DNA of 64,000 nt from Leucocoprinus leucothites. Its lineage: Eukaryota > Basidiomycota > Agaricomycetes > Agaricales > Agaricaceae. The notes under the pieces were generated by a model, which did no database searches, was not told the DNA's origin, and saw only the letters and a program-made list of their open reading frames with translations. Positions 1 to 12,706 of this stretch are shown piece by piece (positions within the stretch are counted from its first letter, which is position 1; each line of letters opens with the position of its first letter). The stretch is from positions 2,480,001 through 2,544,000 of the forward strand of contig JAACJO010000005.1 in assembly GCA_013368445.1 (NCBI GenBank). Direction: 5' to 3'. Made by a program: the position numbers and the translations under genes.

Positions 1-777
1 AGCCAAAGGCGGACTATACCTAATTGCTGCAGGAGCGCTCATGTATTTGATCTGAGAGTATTTCGGCATTGGTTGGATAATGACTGACGGTTGGTTCTGA
101 GAGGACATCTATCTTGGATTTAAGATAACTGTACATTACTTAGTTAGCAGCCAATAGCAACTTTTCGATCAGCTGTGGAATACCTGACCTGAAAAGTTTT
201 ATACGAGTGCCCCCGCTCGTTGGGTCTCTGAGTTCGACGTCAGAAATGTAATTCATTGTCCGGGGGATCCAAAAGGATGGAGTAACAAGTAGTTTTCACC
301 AAGGAGAAGAGCCGTAGTCACGATGGGAATGCTTGAGGACCCTGGCCGCGAACTTCACGAGCAGGATGGATTTTGTTTCAAGCTCGCGAGACGTCTTCTC
401 CCTTCTTCTGAAGCGGATACAAGATATTAATAGTGGCAAACTAAGTTCGACTCTGTGCAATTCTCAGCGCAACAGAGACCAACAGGTAGGGATGTCGAGA
501 GCGTCGTATGTCAGATCCAGATTCCAGGCTGGCTTACGGAGTGGCCAGTCCCTATTTCATAGCAGTTTTGAGTGTCAGGTTGGTTGAGTCAAGAAGCAAG
601 GGAAGGATATCATATTTCTTGATATTTAGGTCATGTACAAATAAAACCAGCAGCACCAGCACTGCTTGCCCTGTGAGCGCTCTGATTATTGGGTTTGGCG
701 TAACACATCACCGCCTTCGTTCTACCTTCGACCAACCTTCTCAGTAACACTGGCTTGCTACTGTATTCTCATAGGAT
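1..777. other. left-edge intergenic sequence
   Basis: No reading frame here matches a family I know. Short open frames around 333-587 and 508-747 have no recognisable motif. The right end is the upstream region of the HID1 homologue that starts at 778. The left end may hold the flank of a gene outside the window. Confidence 0.5.
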
Positions 778-3700
778 ATGTTCTCGAGAATACCCCAGAA
801 GTTTAGCGCCCCTTTTGGCCTTCTTGGCGATGAAGCAAAGCTTGCCTTCCCTGCTCAGCCGGGCGGAATCTTAAAGTTAGCTACGGTCCGGGTGCGCTAC
901 ACTCCCTTGAGGCTCTTTCTTCAAACTTACTTACGGGTCTCGCTCAGAACATTCCCGCTTCAGATAGCTACTGGGAGCAGGTACGATCTATTTGTCGGGA
1001 ATGCTGCCCCTGTCAGAGCCGGGTCTGATCAACCTTTCAAGTACTTCGTCCTATTCGACTCGGCTTCTGATGTGTTTTCCCTTATAACACCACACCATAG
1101 TATGTCTCTTCTGTCGAACGTGATGTTCTGGCTCACCTCATACTTCCTTTAGTTCGACGCGCTCTCATAGATGCTCCAGAGAATATTGTTACGCTAATCC
1201 AAGTTGTCACTTCGCGCCTCTTCAACCTCGTCTCTGACCACACATTCCCTTCTGCCCCTACATCATCGGTGACGGCACTAGCCTCATCCTTCATCAAAGC
1301 TGGAGGTGGTTCAACGGACCGCAATGCTACCAAAGAGGTCCTGAATTGTCTCCGGGTGCTCGCACGAGTGCTTCCTGTCATATTCGACGTCGAGAGTGAG
1401 TCGAATGCATTCGAGATGGAGTTGTTCTGGAAGAGGGCCGAAGTAGACGACGACGAAGACAGAGAACAAGGAGGGGAAAGACAAGAAGCCTCACAGTTTG
1501 TGATCGAAGATGAAGATGACAGTGACCATGAAGCACAGTCGCCGCCTCCAACTCCTGGACCTAGGCAACAGAGAACGAGGAAGCAGCTTCCCTCACTAGG
1601 GGAGCGCCTCTTTAGCTGCATCTTCGATCTCCTCTTCTGCTGTGGATTCACCCTTCCAACGAAATTACAAGTTGATCATCACAAAATCAACTATGTCATT
1701 TGGTGCGTAGTTTATTAGTGATATACGGGTAGACCTCATAAGTTCAACAGGGAGAAAGGTGTTGGCTCGACAGTAGACCCAGGACCAAGTCATGCCTATG
1801 ACAACAACAGAATCGAAGTTCTCCGTTTGTTGCTAGTGCTCCTGTCTCGCCAGATATACGTTCCTCCTAGCTCCCTCTTCACGAAGCCATCATTCTATTC
1901 GTTACACCTTATGCAGAAAACTTCAAGGCGAGACGTGCTTACGCTCTTGTGCTCACTTTTAAATGTTGCAATGAACTCTGCCACCAGCAGTGAAAGTAGT
2001 ATCGGGAGCATGGCTGGAAAGCTTCCCTACAACCACCTCGTTTTCAAAGGAGAGGATCCAAGGACGAATCTTGTAGGGTTATGCCTACAGATACTCTGTG
2101 TTCTGCTCGATTTCCAGAGCGGGTCAGCTCGAGACGTTGCCACTGGCTCCGAGGACGCTCAGGTCATTGCACCAACAGCTAAGACGAATGCATTCCGTTA
2201 TTTCCTGATGAAACTAGTGAGTTACAGTATCTTTGGCGACTTCTTTTGATCTTAACTATCCCGATAGCATAGGACCAAAGATTTTGATTTTGTCATTGAT
2301 GGAATTATTGGTATCTTTGAACAGCAAATGGCTGCCATCAACAATGTTCTCCCCGGTTCACGGAAGGCTATACCCCATATCAATGAAACCAGTCAGTCTT
2401 GTTAATCCTATCTGGTATATATGCTGACAAAGGACAGTCATTTTCTGTTGGAAGATCCTTGAACTGAACAAGGTGAGTTCAGGATGCTCGGACACACGTC
2501 AAATTGCCCACATTTTTCGTAGAAATTTAGGCTCCATCTTCTGGATTCAGAAAAGTCGATGATTCTGCTTGTATACCTATTGACGTACAGTATGGAGATT
2601 AAGGACAAGCCCCGTAAGTGACTTATTCCGTGGAGTGCCAGCTACGGGAAGCTAACACAAGCTAGAACAACATGGCCTATGTAGAGCCTTGTCATACATC
2701 GTTCAGACACTGTCTGCTGAACAGGCATTTGGGGAAAGGCTATCCGGCCCGATAAAGGGGCAGGTCCCTGCGAAGTACAACAGTGGTGGAACAATGGCAG
2801 ACTTCTTGATCCAGGTCAGTTTTATTCTTGTTGAGTTATCACAGGCCCTTAACTCGTTAATCTAGATAGTGTATTCCATGGTAGCAACTACCTCTGGGAA
2901 TCTTAACTCATTATATCCGGCTCTTATCATCGCTCTGTCGAATGCATCCCCGTATTTCAAAAAACTCAGCGTAACAACCTCGACCCGTCTCGTTCAGCTC
3001 TTCACCTCATTTTCCAATCCCCCCTTTTTGCTGTCAGATGAAGGACACCCTCGACTTCTTTTCTTCATGTGAGCGACGATCCACTTTGACGCAGAATCAT
3101 AACTGAATATGCGGATCAGGCTGGAAGTCTTCAACTCTATCATCCTGCATAATATGTCAGAAAACCCCAACGTGACCTATGCGATTCTTTCATCACACAA
3201 AGTTTTCGAAGACCTTGGTACTTTCACGCTCGCTCGAGGCCTTCGTGAGATTAAACGGGCACAACTGGCCAAAGAAGAGCATACTCGACCGACCGAAGGG
3301 AATCCTAAGAGAGGGTCCGTAGAAAGCAGGGATTCCAATGACCCGGGCACTGAAAAAGCCCGTCTTCTCAATGAAGAAGGTGCTAACCAAGAAGACGAAT
3401 CTGTGGGGGACACCTCTGCATCCGCAGATGGTACGGACCCTGATGTTGCGGGGGAGGGTAGCGCTTCTGACTCAGCACTCAGAAGGTCGGAGAAGGCCAG
3501 AGGGAAGATGAAAGAAAGACGGTCACTCTCGGTGGAGGATGTTGGTGCGGCCGCGGCTTCTGTTGGGCGAAATGGTTTTGTACCGACTCAAGAATGGGTA
3601 CGTCTTTCGCTTCTAACCTTACGACTTTGACTGACAGCGTCCAGGTAACCTCGTGGCAGCAAGGGTGAGTCTGAGTTTCATGAAGAATACCGCGTTCACT

Positions 3701-4159
3701 GATGATATACTTCTCTCTAGATTACCTTTAGATTGCGTGCTGTTGCTTATATCAGAACTACTTCCGAAAGTTCAGGAGATTCAAGCATCCAGGAAAGCAG
3801 CATCGACAAATTTTGCGATCGATTTCTTGGCAAATGCGACACTGAAGCATGTTCTTCCACCAATACCGCCTCTCGTGGCTCGGAAATTTATCGTACGTGC
3901 CTTCCTCCTGTGTCAACCTCAAACTCAATATGAAGCTGTGCAGTGGTCCGAGGCATCTATCGTGTGGTTGACATCGTTGATCTGGGGAGAAATATACGTT
4001 CGGGGAATGTCGCCCTTGGGTATATGGAACGCTACGAACGTTCGACTGTTCTATGTCAAACACACTCAGGTACAGCAGAGGCAGTTGACGGATACGGTGA
4101 CAAATGTCGTTGGAGGGCTGCTCAGGAGGACATCCGATAATCAGGTTCGACGCCCTTAA
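778..4159 (+). CDS. HID1: HID1 family protein (dymeclin/Ftp105-like), multi-exon
   Basis: This is a homologue of HID1, a Golgi-associated peripheral protein of the dymeclin superfamily (Ftp105 in fission yeast) that acts in protein sorting at the trans-Golgi. The translation reads MFSRIPQKF, then GDEAKLAF, IPASDSYWEQ and SDVFSLITPHHIRRAL across introns at 892-947, 981-1041 and 1100-1152, which were phase-checked. Further family landmarks follow: NLVSDHTFPS, the IDGIIGIFEQQMAA region near 2285, LCRALSYIVQTLSAE near 2680, YFKKLS near 2955, and the C-terminal block WQQGLPLD through LLISELLPKVQEI near 3720-3780. The estimated length is about 900 residues, normal for the fungal family. A low-complexity Glu/Ser-rich insert lies at 3270-3530. 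The second exon is only 33 bases. The last codons (stop at 4157-4159) could instead splice onward at 4144, so the end is less certain than the start. Confidence 0.9.
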
Positions 4160-4519
4160 TATCCCACTGTCATGCAGGATCGTTCGTTGTGTTTCCGAGA
4201 TGTAATCGTACATATTTATATGCAGTCATGTTTCCACCTTATGGGGACTTCTTCCCCGAATTGGTTGGAATGGTAGGAGGATTGACGGGGTCAGAGTTGA
4301 TTTTTTCTGCGAGAAAAGAACAAAAGACTGTATAGGGTTAATGTAAGCGCCCGTGAGCGCTGTGAGAAGATATTGATGCATCACAAAACGTCGCCGCCCA
4401 TAAGTTATTTCTAACGTCAAGAGGCGATCTCCGTTCAGTAGATTGTCGACGTAAGTGATTTCTCCTCTGGAACATTGCAGGAAAAGGGTAAATGTCAACA
4501 TGGCTTTAGGAATGATGGA

Positions 4520-6079
4520 ATGGACAAGATTTTGTTATCCTCTCTGCCAAATCTGAAGGACGCCCAGCAAGCTATTTTGCGCAAAGGTCTGACTGATGCT
4601 GATTTGGTTTTTCCCCTCAAATGCATTCTAACGTTTACCAGGGAACGTCAACACGATATCTGATCTTGTCCTCACACCCCCACAGGACCTTGCAAAGCGA
4701 TGTCGCGTTTCGTCGTCGGAAATCAGCCGACTCATACAGAACATATGTCAAAGCCAAGGCCGCCTCCAGTCTACCTTTCAATCGCTGGAGGATGTAGTTG
4801 AGGACGATGAAAGAGCTTTTACAATAGGAGATGTGTTCCTTGACGATGCTTTGGGTGGTGGGCTACGAACGGGAATGGTCTGGGAGATTGTTGGGGAAAG
4901 GTGTGAAGTCTTCTGTCCCCCCTATGTCTTTTTTTGCTGCATCTCTAATTCACAAAATGATCCAGTGCTGCGGGAAAGACGCAATTTGCCCTGCAGTCAT
5001 CCTTATATGCCCAACTTCCTGAAGCGCAGGGCGGGCTAGGTGGATCTGTCTGCTACCTAACGACAAAAACAATACTTCAAACATCTCGACTTCTGCAAAT
5101 TAAGCAAGCGCGAGACCTCTCGGACGCGTCGTTGGAGGATGTGCATACGCTTTCAGCACCAACTGTGCATATACTCCTGAATATCCTGGAGAATCATGTC
5201 CCAACATTTATAGAGACAGTTGCGAAAACACCCTCACGGAAACCTGTCAAGCTCCTCATCATTGACGCTCTAGCAGAGCTCTTCCACCTTGTCGCGAAAA
5301 CGTCGACAGCGTCGCTCGTTGAACGCTCGCAGCAGTTGACACGAGTATCTGCACTTTTACATCGGTTCGCTGATCGTTATAAAATCGCTGTCATCGTGCT
5401 CAATGAGGTGGCCGACGTATTTGACAATTACGCTGTTGACTACGAAAAGAGCGAAAATGGAATACTTCTATACTCGGAGCAAGCCAGGTGGTTCAATCGT
5501 GGACATAGTGTGTATGGGGAGAATCAGAAGGAAGCTGCTCTGGGTCTTGTATGGGCGAATCAAGTCAACGCCAGAGTTATGCTCTCCCGGACTGGACGAA
5601 GGCGATATGTCGACGAGGACGCGGAAGGAGAGGAGGGGGAGAAACGGCACAAGAGAGAAGGGGAGAATGATGACAAGCCAAGTCCTCGAAACCCAGCACC
5701 TGAGCAGGAACCTACCCTCATCCGGAGGTTGACTGTTGTCTTCAACTCTGCTGGACTGCCAACATCTTGCGATTATATCGTTACTTCTGCTGGAATCAGA
5801 GGACTTCCTAGTGAAACGAAACCACCGCAAGCCCGTGTACATGAATGGGCACAATCCCAGCAGACGCCCGATCCACGATCCTCAGATGCTCTTCCTGAAC
5901 CTTCGATTCAACCTCCAGCTCAACCTCCAGCACCTGCTGCTCCTTCACAGACCGTAATACCAAGTAGCCAAGAAGAAGAATACGAAGATCAGCTCTGGGC
6001 TGACGAAGAGTTCTTCGACAATGTTGACTGGGACAATTTAGAGCAAACACTATTGCGGTCGCAGGACGCGACGGACTGA
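4520..6079 (+). CDS. RAD57: RecA/Rad51-family recombination mediator, Rad57/XRCC3-like
   Basis: This gene encodes a Rad51 paralogue that helps load Rad51 in homologous recombination. The exons 4520-4606, 4686-4900 and 4966-6079 sum to 1416 bases, an intact frame of 471 residues. The Walker A motif GESAAGKTQ is built exactly across the second intron (4901-4965). The sequence DDALGGGLRTGMVWEIVGE precedes it. Walker B is KLLIIDALAEL near 5250. The ALGLVWANQVNARVMLSRT block and the end CDYIVTSAGIRGL match the XRCC3/Rad57 C-terminal core. After the core comes a fungal extension: a basic/acidic linker, a Pro-rich stretch and an acidic aromatic tail. The ATG at 4520 is preferred because the first intron then joins in phase as ADL/DLAKRC. 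Rad57 versus XRCC3 orthology is not settled by reading; fungi normally keep Rad57. Confidence 0.85.
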
Positions 6080-6479
6080 CATTAGATCACAGAATTGTGG
6101 AAGTCGACAGTACGAGATTATATTTATACACTGAATGGGTATTGTTGATTCGCAGATTTTTTTCAGAATTATTCTTTATGTACTACTTGCTGAATCCATT
6201 TTTAATACTACTTCGCCCAGTGATCAGTATTGTCGTCCAGAATAATGTTTCTCGAGAGGAATGGCTTGTTCCTTGGAACTGGGGACAGCATGTGATACAA
6301 GTGTTGTTGAAGATGCCGTTGACGGGAAGCGAGAAAGTTGTCCATCTTTCTGTTCTGTTGAGATATTTCGTAAGGGAATGTCTGGCTGTGTGTTCTGTGA
6401 GACCTTTTGCGACATGTAACCAGTCTGAGCGACCATGAACCCGGATAGTGCTGTTCAACGGGTCAATTTCACAATATAC

Positions 6480-7145
6480 TCACGAGAACTCACAACGATA
6501 AGAATATAAATGCTCACAAAAGAATGCCGACACCATCGCTAAGGCAATCGACGCTTTTGCTATCCTTCCTGGGTGGTCCAGCATGGCAAAGTCTTGAACA
6601 AGCGCCATTCCGTCTTGCTGATCGTTTCGAACCAGGACTGTGATTACATTGGCTGCAGAAAACGGATTAGGATGACTTTCCTCTTTCTCCCTTTCACAAC
6701 GGCTCACCAAAACCAATAAGGGTGAGCAGTCCAAAAATAGAAATGCTTCGAACAAAGGGGTATTCGCCCTCAAAGACGATTTTATGCAGCCAGTATGCAG
6801 CGGGGAGCAGACATGCAAAGCCATTGAAGCCCATGAGAACGGATTGGAAGCCTATTGTTGCACAAGGACATATACGTGAGATTCGATTCCTGAGTCCTTA
6901 GAGAGGCTCGCCACAAGGATCAAGACTTACGCCCCCCACTCCCGAACGTCAGTGCGAGGCACATTATTGTTGTCGACGCCAGGTTAATAATCGTGACGAC
7001 GGCTTCATTGAAAGTAGAAGTTCAAGCAAGAGTGGTTTCCAAATCAATGCTGTTAGTTCGCGAATGATCTAAACAATGGCGGGATTTAACTCTCACTCAG
7101 TAGGATGCCACGAATTATTCCAGGAACTGAGGTTGCATTTGTCAT
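6480..7145 (-). CDS. small four-pass membrane protein, unknown function
   Basis: I do not recognise this gene. Spliced on the minus strand from the ATG at 7145, it gives about 140 residues with four hydrophobic segments. They are near IIRGILLTVVTIINLA, GFQSVLMGFNGFACLLPAAYW, VRSISIFGLLTLIANVITV and AKASIALAMVSAFF. Introns include 6653-6713, and the exon joins keep phase. A charged loop (VRNDQQDG) lies between the third and fourth segments. The last exon runs to a stop at 6480, but a good donor (GTGAGT) just before it could join to a Gln/Ser-rich exon reaching about 6224, which would add a soluble tail. It lies tail-to-tail with the RAD57 homologue. The hydrophobic pattern suggests an endomembrane or plasma membrane protein; nothing more can be said. 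Confidence 0.55.
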
Positions 7146-7818
7146 TGATTGAGCAATGAACAAATATGATACACAGTGAAGAAATATGGGGAAAGGTGGA
7201 GAATTGGGAAACCGCCTTAAGAACAAGTGAGAGGAAGAGCGAAGCAGAAACTCAGGTTCGACTGGAACGGTACATATGAGCGTCTAAACCGACGCTATTT
7301 TAATATATTCTGGGCCTACTTATGTCGATGAATTCTGGTTTACAGCTACGAGCTGTGTGCATTTCGTTTATGGGTGCATTGGTTGGAATCATGGGTTTGT
7401 ATTCAGTTTGTATAAATCGTCCAATATGGATGATGGCTTGCGATACGACAAATCTTGCAGAATTATCTCTTTACTTTGCATAATAGGAGTACAGACCTTG
7501 CTTTCCATGTCACGCTTGGCCTTTCAGTCCCCCTGAACGCATCTCAGCGGACGGAATTTCAAGGAAAGACCAGAATTGTAATACAAGTAGAAAGAAAGTT
7601 GTCACTCAAAGAGAAATAAAATACAAAGCTAACAGAAAAGCCATCAAGATCAGGATTAAGAGGGTATACGACGAGGAGAGGAAAGCGAGCCATGAGTCGC
7701 GAAGGCCACCGAAGAGCTGCACCGTGGGTGACACTCATTCTCATATCCTGCTCTAGTGAGCCGTCGTAACCTCAATGGTCCATATATATCCGAATGTCGC
7801 CCAGCGGTGCAATACATC

Positions 7819-8430
7819 TCATGCGTCTGACGGCAACTCGATCCAGCCCGCCTGACCGAAAGTGTTCTCTCCTGAATAGCTGACATAAAGGAAGTTGTCC
7901 TCATCCCTAATCATGATGTTAGTCATGTCTATAAGAGAAGATGGCTCTACTGACTTGTGTTCCTCGTAAATAGCACTCATAAGAGCCGCAGTGGGTGGCA
8001 GAACCTCGTCAACGAAGATGAAGATGGCTTTCTCGGGTGCAAGCTTGATACGCTTTCGGATAACGTAGACGAATTGGCCGACGGTGAGATCCTGAATGCA
8101 AGTGTCAGGAGGCCGCACAAGTTCCGCTAATGTAGAAGACGCACAGAAGGCACCAGGTACTTCTTCTTATCTATGGTCGGGATGTCCGTCCTGTCCGCCT
8201 TCTCGCAGATAACCTGTTGGATAGCACCGCTGTTAAGTCTCGGACTGCGACCTTGTAGTTGACGCCAAAGAGACAAACCGGAATACGATCGGGATACTTC
8301 TGTCGGATACGTTCAGCTTCGGCCTTGCGTTTCTCTATGAGGAGGCGACATATGAGCGAGATGAAAGACAATCGTCTGACATGAGGAGCTGCTTACCGAA
8401 GGGATGCTCATCCTTAAACTTGGACCTCAT
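7819..8430 (-). CDS. ATG8: autophagy ubiquitin-like protein Atg8
   Basis: Atg8 is the ubiquitin-like modifier that is joined to phosphatidylethanolamine on autophagosome membranes and recruits cargo receptors. Five exons (8397-8430, 8279-8334, 8145-8213, 7955-8091, 7819-7906) sum to 384 bases and give 127 residues. Visible hallmarks are [20 protein letters not shown], the core block [51 protein letters not shown], and YSGENTFG, where the glycine at residue 116 is the Atg4 cleavage and lipidation site. An 11-residue tail ([11 protein letters not shown]) follows that glycine and would be removed by Atg4. The gene diverges from the glucosidase I gene across 667 bases. Confidence 0.97.
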
Positions 8431-9097
8431 TGTGTATGGATAGCAGGAGGAGAAATAGGAGGACGATTAGAGGATGAGTGAAAAGCTGTGGAAGAACTGG
8501 TTGAAGAGACGGTAGTTGGAGGACAAGATCGACAATTGGCGGTGGAAGGCCAGACACGCGCAGCCCACAAGTGTGACTCCACAACAGATGTCAACAAATG
8601 TTCGGTTAAGTATCACACACTCCCTTTTACAGCTGCACCTCCTTTCTTGCCAATTTCCGTTCTCGCTACCGCCCTTCTCCTTTGATCACCTAGCCTATAT
8701 GACATTTATAGTCACACGAGCGTCATATTGTCGAGTCATGAAGATATATGTATATCTGAGTCCATCTGAGTGGTTTGTTTGTTTTGAACCCCGCATGATC
8801 CAATTCAGTATGTAAGGCAGTGCAGAAATAAAGACTTATCAATGCGCTGACAAATAATTAATCCCTTGTCAGATAGCGATATATGTTGTGGCTCGTTAAC
8901 GAGCTGTGATAACACAATTAGACATATTGCGCCTTCTGCAGTTGGCCGAAGGCACCTCGCCACAATCAGGTCGGACGGCGATATGTCAGAATGATCCGTC
9001 ACTGTATCACGTGATTCCCCATTTCCGCCACGTCCGATCGTATACACGGTGTCAAGCCAACGCCTCTCAATAGTTTCTCTCCAGCTCAGCAATTGCA
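8431..9097. promoter_or_regulatory. divergent intergenic region between ATG8 and the glucosidase I gene
   Basis: The 667 bases between two divergent start codons must hold both promoters. I see no convincing TATA box close to either gene and no gene-like frame. The open frames at 8488-8815 lack any known motif. Confidence 0.45.
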
Positions 9098-12000
9098 ATG
9101 CGCCCTAGGGTGCTTCTGCTGCTTATTCCTGCCGTATCTGCCTCTTTTGTTAATGATACACTCTTATGGGGACCATACAGACCCAACCTCTACTTTGGTC
9201 TACGGCCACGCCTACCCCAGTCACTCATGACTGGATTAATGTGGTTTGGCACCCATGATTATGCTTCTCTTCAACGTTGGTATCTGTGTCGCTCACGCTG
9301 CAATACAGTTCTGATGCTCTGCAATAATTAGATGCACGCCATACATGCGAACAGAATGACAAGCTTGATACATATACCTGGACTGAATATGACACGCGAC
9401 AAGGAGGGGTACAAGTAATCGAGGATAGCTTCAACAATGTCAAAATCACGACACAATTTCTCAAAATTGCTGGAGGTGACCATGGCGGAAGTTGGGCTAC
9501 TCGCATTAAAGGCGAGCCTATTGACTCTGGTATAGTGTTTTCTTCTCGGATTGAAAACATTCCTCATCAGCTTTTCAGAGAAACTATCCCAAGTTTCGAC
9601 TATTTTCTACTTTGGCCTTGAAGGTATGGGCGGCCTTGAAATGGAGACAGAGGAAAACGAAAGCGTATGTCATAATCAAATCCCTGTGGTTATCCGCTAA
9701 GTTCTACTCTACATTCTAGGGTATTGAAGGCCCTGTTAAGCTCAGCGGAAATACTCCTGATCTGGAAGACTTCACACTTAGAATCGTTGATGGTAAATTC
9801 ATGAAAACATGAACTTTAGCGGACAGCGAGCCTCATTTGCTATCAGGGCCCGACAACCAATTTGTTGAATCCGGTCGTCATGCAAGTAATTTCGAAGACA
9901 GGATCGGAAAGACCCATTATATAGGGCGCAGACTATTGTCTGAAGATGTCTGGCAAGCCAGAGGTACGACATAATAACTATTCTGGGATTGGGTTCGTAT
10001 TGATATATGTGGGCAAAGATCATATTCTTAAAGAGATTGTTGATCACGCTCGAGAGGTCGTTGAACCCTATAGGGAACCTGAAGCAGGACTCCCACATCC
10101 ATCATGGGTCCTTCAATTGCCGGACGACGTATATACCGGTAGCAATCTATATGCATACCAAAAGTCCTTCGATGGTCCTTTCCAGTTTGACGTCTTCTAT
10201 GAGAGCGCTAGTGCAAAACAGAAGCTGAGTTGTATGTTCTGTAAAGTCCACCAGGCAAACAGGTACTGAGAGACCTCTCTTAGCCGCGACACTTGATCAA
10301 GGCGTCCCCGCTCTTACAGAAGCGTACGGAAAACGTTTCGCTGAAGTGTTCCCATACCCAGCGGATTTCCCTATCCAGGACAAGGAGAAACTAGAACAAT
10401 TCTCCAAGGATATCACTTCAAATCTTTTCGGCGGTGTTGGTTATTTCTATGGCACATCCATTGTGAACAGGAAATTCTCCTACGAGTGGGATGAAGACGA
10501 TGACAGTGCGGGTGACGACAATGATGAAGAGAGGGGTGCACGGTTGACTCCGCCTAAAGCGCTACTGACCGCCACGCCAAGTAGGAGTTTCTTCCCAAGG
10601 GGATTTTACTGGTATGCGGCTCGACTTTGTCATTCTTTGGGATATAGGAATGCTGAGAACCTGGCAGGGATGAGGGATTCCACCTTCTCCATATCGGACA
10701 ATGGGACAACGACTTTAGGTAAGTGCCTTCAATGTCCCTTACCCCGAATGAGTTTAAAACTTCCTTCAAAAGTCTTGAAATCTTGAAATCTTGGATTGAC
10801 CTCATCGACGACGATGGCTGGGTTGCCCGTGAACAGATATTGGGCGAAGAAGCACGTAGCAAGGTTCCCCAAGAGTTCCAGACCCAAGTGCCGAACTATG
10901 CCAATCCTCCCACGCTTACCATGGCTGTCATTGCCTTCATCGAGCGACTGAAACAGGTGTCCTCGAACAAACAACCTTCCGACCAGGAGCTGGGGATGGA
11001 TATGGGAATGGGCACACCCCAAACTGCTTTCTCCGCCGACGCTTCCCCGAATGCGGGCGTTGAGAGTCAATACCTAAATAACCCAGACCTGGCCCTTTCC
11101 TTCCTCAAGTCTATCTATGGACCCCTGAAGAGACACTATGATTGGTTCAGACGTACCCAACGAGGTCAAATTAAGCAGTACGGGAGGAAGGCCCGGTCCC
11201 GGACTGAGGGATACCGGTGGCGTGGAAGGTCTGAACAGCATGTGTTGACCAGCGGTATGGATGACTATCCTCGAGGCCCCCCGCATGCCGGAGAGTTGCA
11301 TTTGGACTTAATTTCTTGGATGGGATTTTTCACGAGGACTATGAAAGGCATCGCTGAGTTCGTTGGTGAGACAGAAGATGCGATAACATTTGCGGAGATT
11401 GAAAAGGCTATTCTGGATAACATCGAAGGTGGGCTCCGCATTTCTGTGTCAATTCAAACCTACTGACTCCGTTTTGTTAGATTTACATTGGGATGAGGAA
11501 GAACAGATGTACTGTGATGCCAATATAAACCAAGATGGTAAGAAATGATGCATCATTCGTCCATCTATTCTTGACTCAACTGCTGATTTGCAGAAGAGTC
11601 GTATCATGTCTGTCACAAGGGCTACCTTTCGCTCTTCCCATTCCTTCTGGAGCTTCTTCCGGCCGAGTCTCCGCATTTGTCTGCTATCCTTGATATTCTT
11701 CATGATCCTGAACACCTTTGGTCTCCGTATGGCTTACGCAGTCTATCCAAGTCGCACCCCGAATTTGGGCAGGGTGAGAATTACTGGAAGGGTCCAATCT
11801 GGATTCAGATGAACTATCTCGCACTGCGAGCTTTGCACAATGTGGGTTGTTATTTTGGTGATAGATCAAGGGACCGTCAGTTGATATATCCCTATCTCTT
11901 CTTTTTTCTGCATCAGACTTATGCAGCACAGGACGGTCCCTACCAGCAGAGGGCGAAAGACATTTACAATGAGTTGCGTAAAAATGTGGTGAATAGCGTT

Positions 12001-12308
12001 TTCAAGGTTGGTCTTACCGTGGTATTTCTGGGACCCTTCGAGCAATTTCTGAGAATCAACACAGGAGTACGAACAGACAGGCTATGTCTGGGAACAGTAT
12101 GACGCAGTCACCGGAGAGGGCAAACGGAGGTGAGTGGTCATGATGTCCTCGTGGGAGCTTGTCTGTTGAAGTTGCTCCCCTGTAGTCACCCCTTCACAGG
12201 CTGGACATCGCTGGCTGCACTCAGTAAGTTGTCGTTTGGATCGATTATGATGCAATAGAATACTGACCATGACGTGTTTGTACTCCAGTTCTCACGGAGA
12301 AATATTGA
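9098..12308 (+). CDS. CWH41: mannosyl-oligosaccharide glucosidase (glucosidase I, GH63)
   Basis: Glucosidase I removes the outermost alpha-1,2-glucose from the N-glycan precursor in the endoplasmic reticulum, the first trimming step. The protein starts with a hydrophobic leader (MRPRVLLLLIPAVSA) followed by LLWGPYRPNLYFGLRPR, the usual GH63 N-terminal block. Other landmarks are GLMWFGTHDY, RHTCEQNDKLDTYTW across the first intron, FFPRGFYW joined by an intron to DEGFHLLHIGQWD (about 10600-10720), SWIDLIDDDGWVAREQILG, and GELHLDLISW at 11287-11319. The last matches the E-x-H-x-D-L-x-x-W signature of the family. The C terminus WVLW-like region is replaced by TGWTSLAALILTEKY, with the stop at 12306-12308. 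The estimated length is 830-850 residues, full length for the family. A Glu/Asp-rich insert sits near 10490-10540. About a dozen short introns interrupt it. Confidence 0.93.
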
Positions 12309-12706
12309 GAGCTTCAACATGTCATGTAGGAGTTGAGTGTAATGTCCAAGATAATTTATTCTTTTGAAAAATCTATGGTCCTCGTGAATCTACGAGTGCT
12401 TTGGTCTACACGCATATATGCTTCACGAAATGAAAATACAAGTATCCCGCTCTCGCGAAGAGGAACTACGTTGAAATAGGTGTACAGTTTCGCCTGATGG
12501 GCAAGGGCATAGGTGGGAGTGTTCGCTGACGTCACCCTTGTTCCAAATATAGAGCATGACATATGTGCACCATTTTCTCCACCGTTAACTCTGAGGGTAC
12601 AAAACTCCTGTTGAATGAGAATGGAGGCAAGGGTGCCCCAAACCGATAGCATATCCTTTCTTCCCCCTCACCGACTTTATCAAGCAGCTGGCATCACTCA
12701 CATCTC
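12309..12706. other. intergenic sequence between the glucosidase I and PAP2 genes
   Basis: This holds the 3' flank of the glucosidase gene and the promoter of the PAP2 gene. An antisense open frame at 12356-12652 has no recognisable motif, and I do not count it as a gene. Confidence 0.4.

Noticed and set aside
1133..1651. 172-codon minus-strand frame
   Set aside because: It is the antisense shadow of HID1 exons, whose family motifs are clear on the plus strand.
12356..12652. 98-codon minus-strand frame
   Set aside because: No motif, no splice partners, and it lies in the gap between two plus-strand genes.
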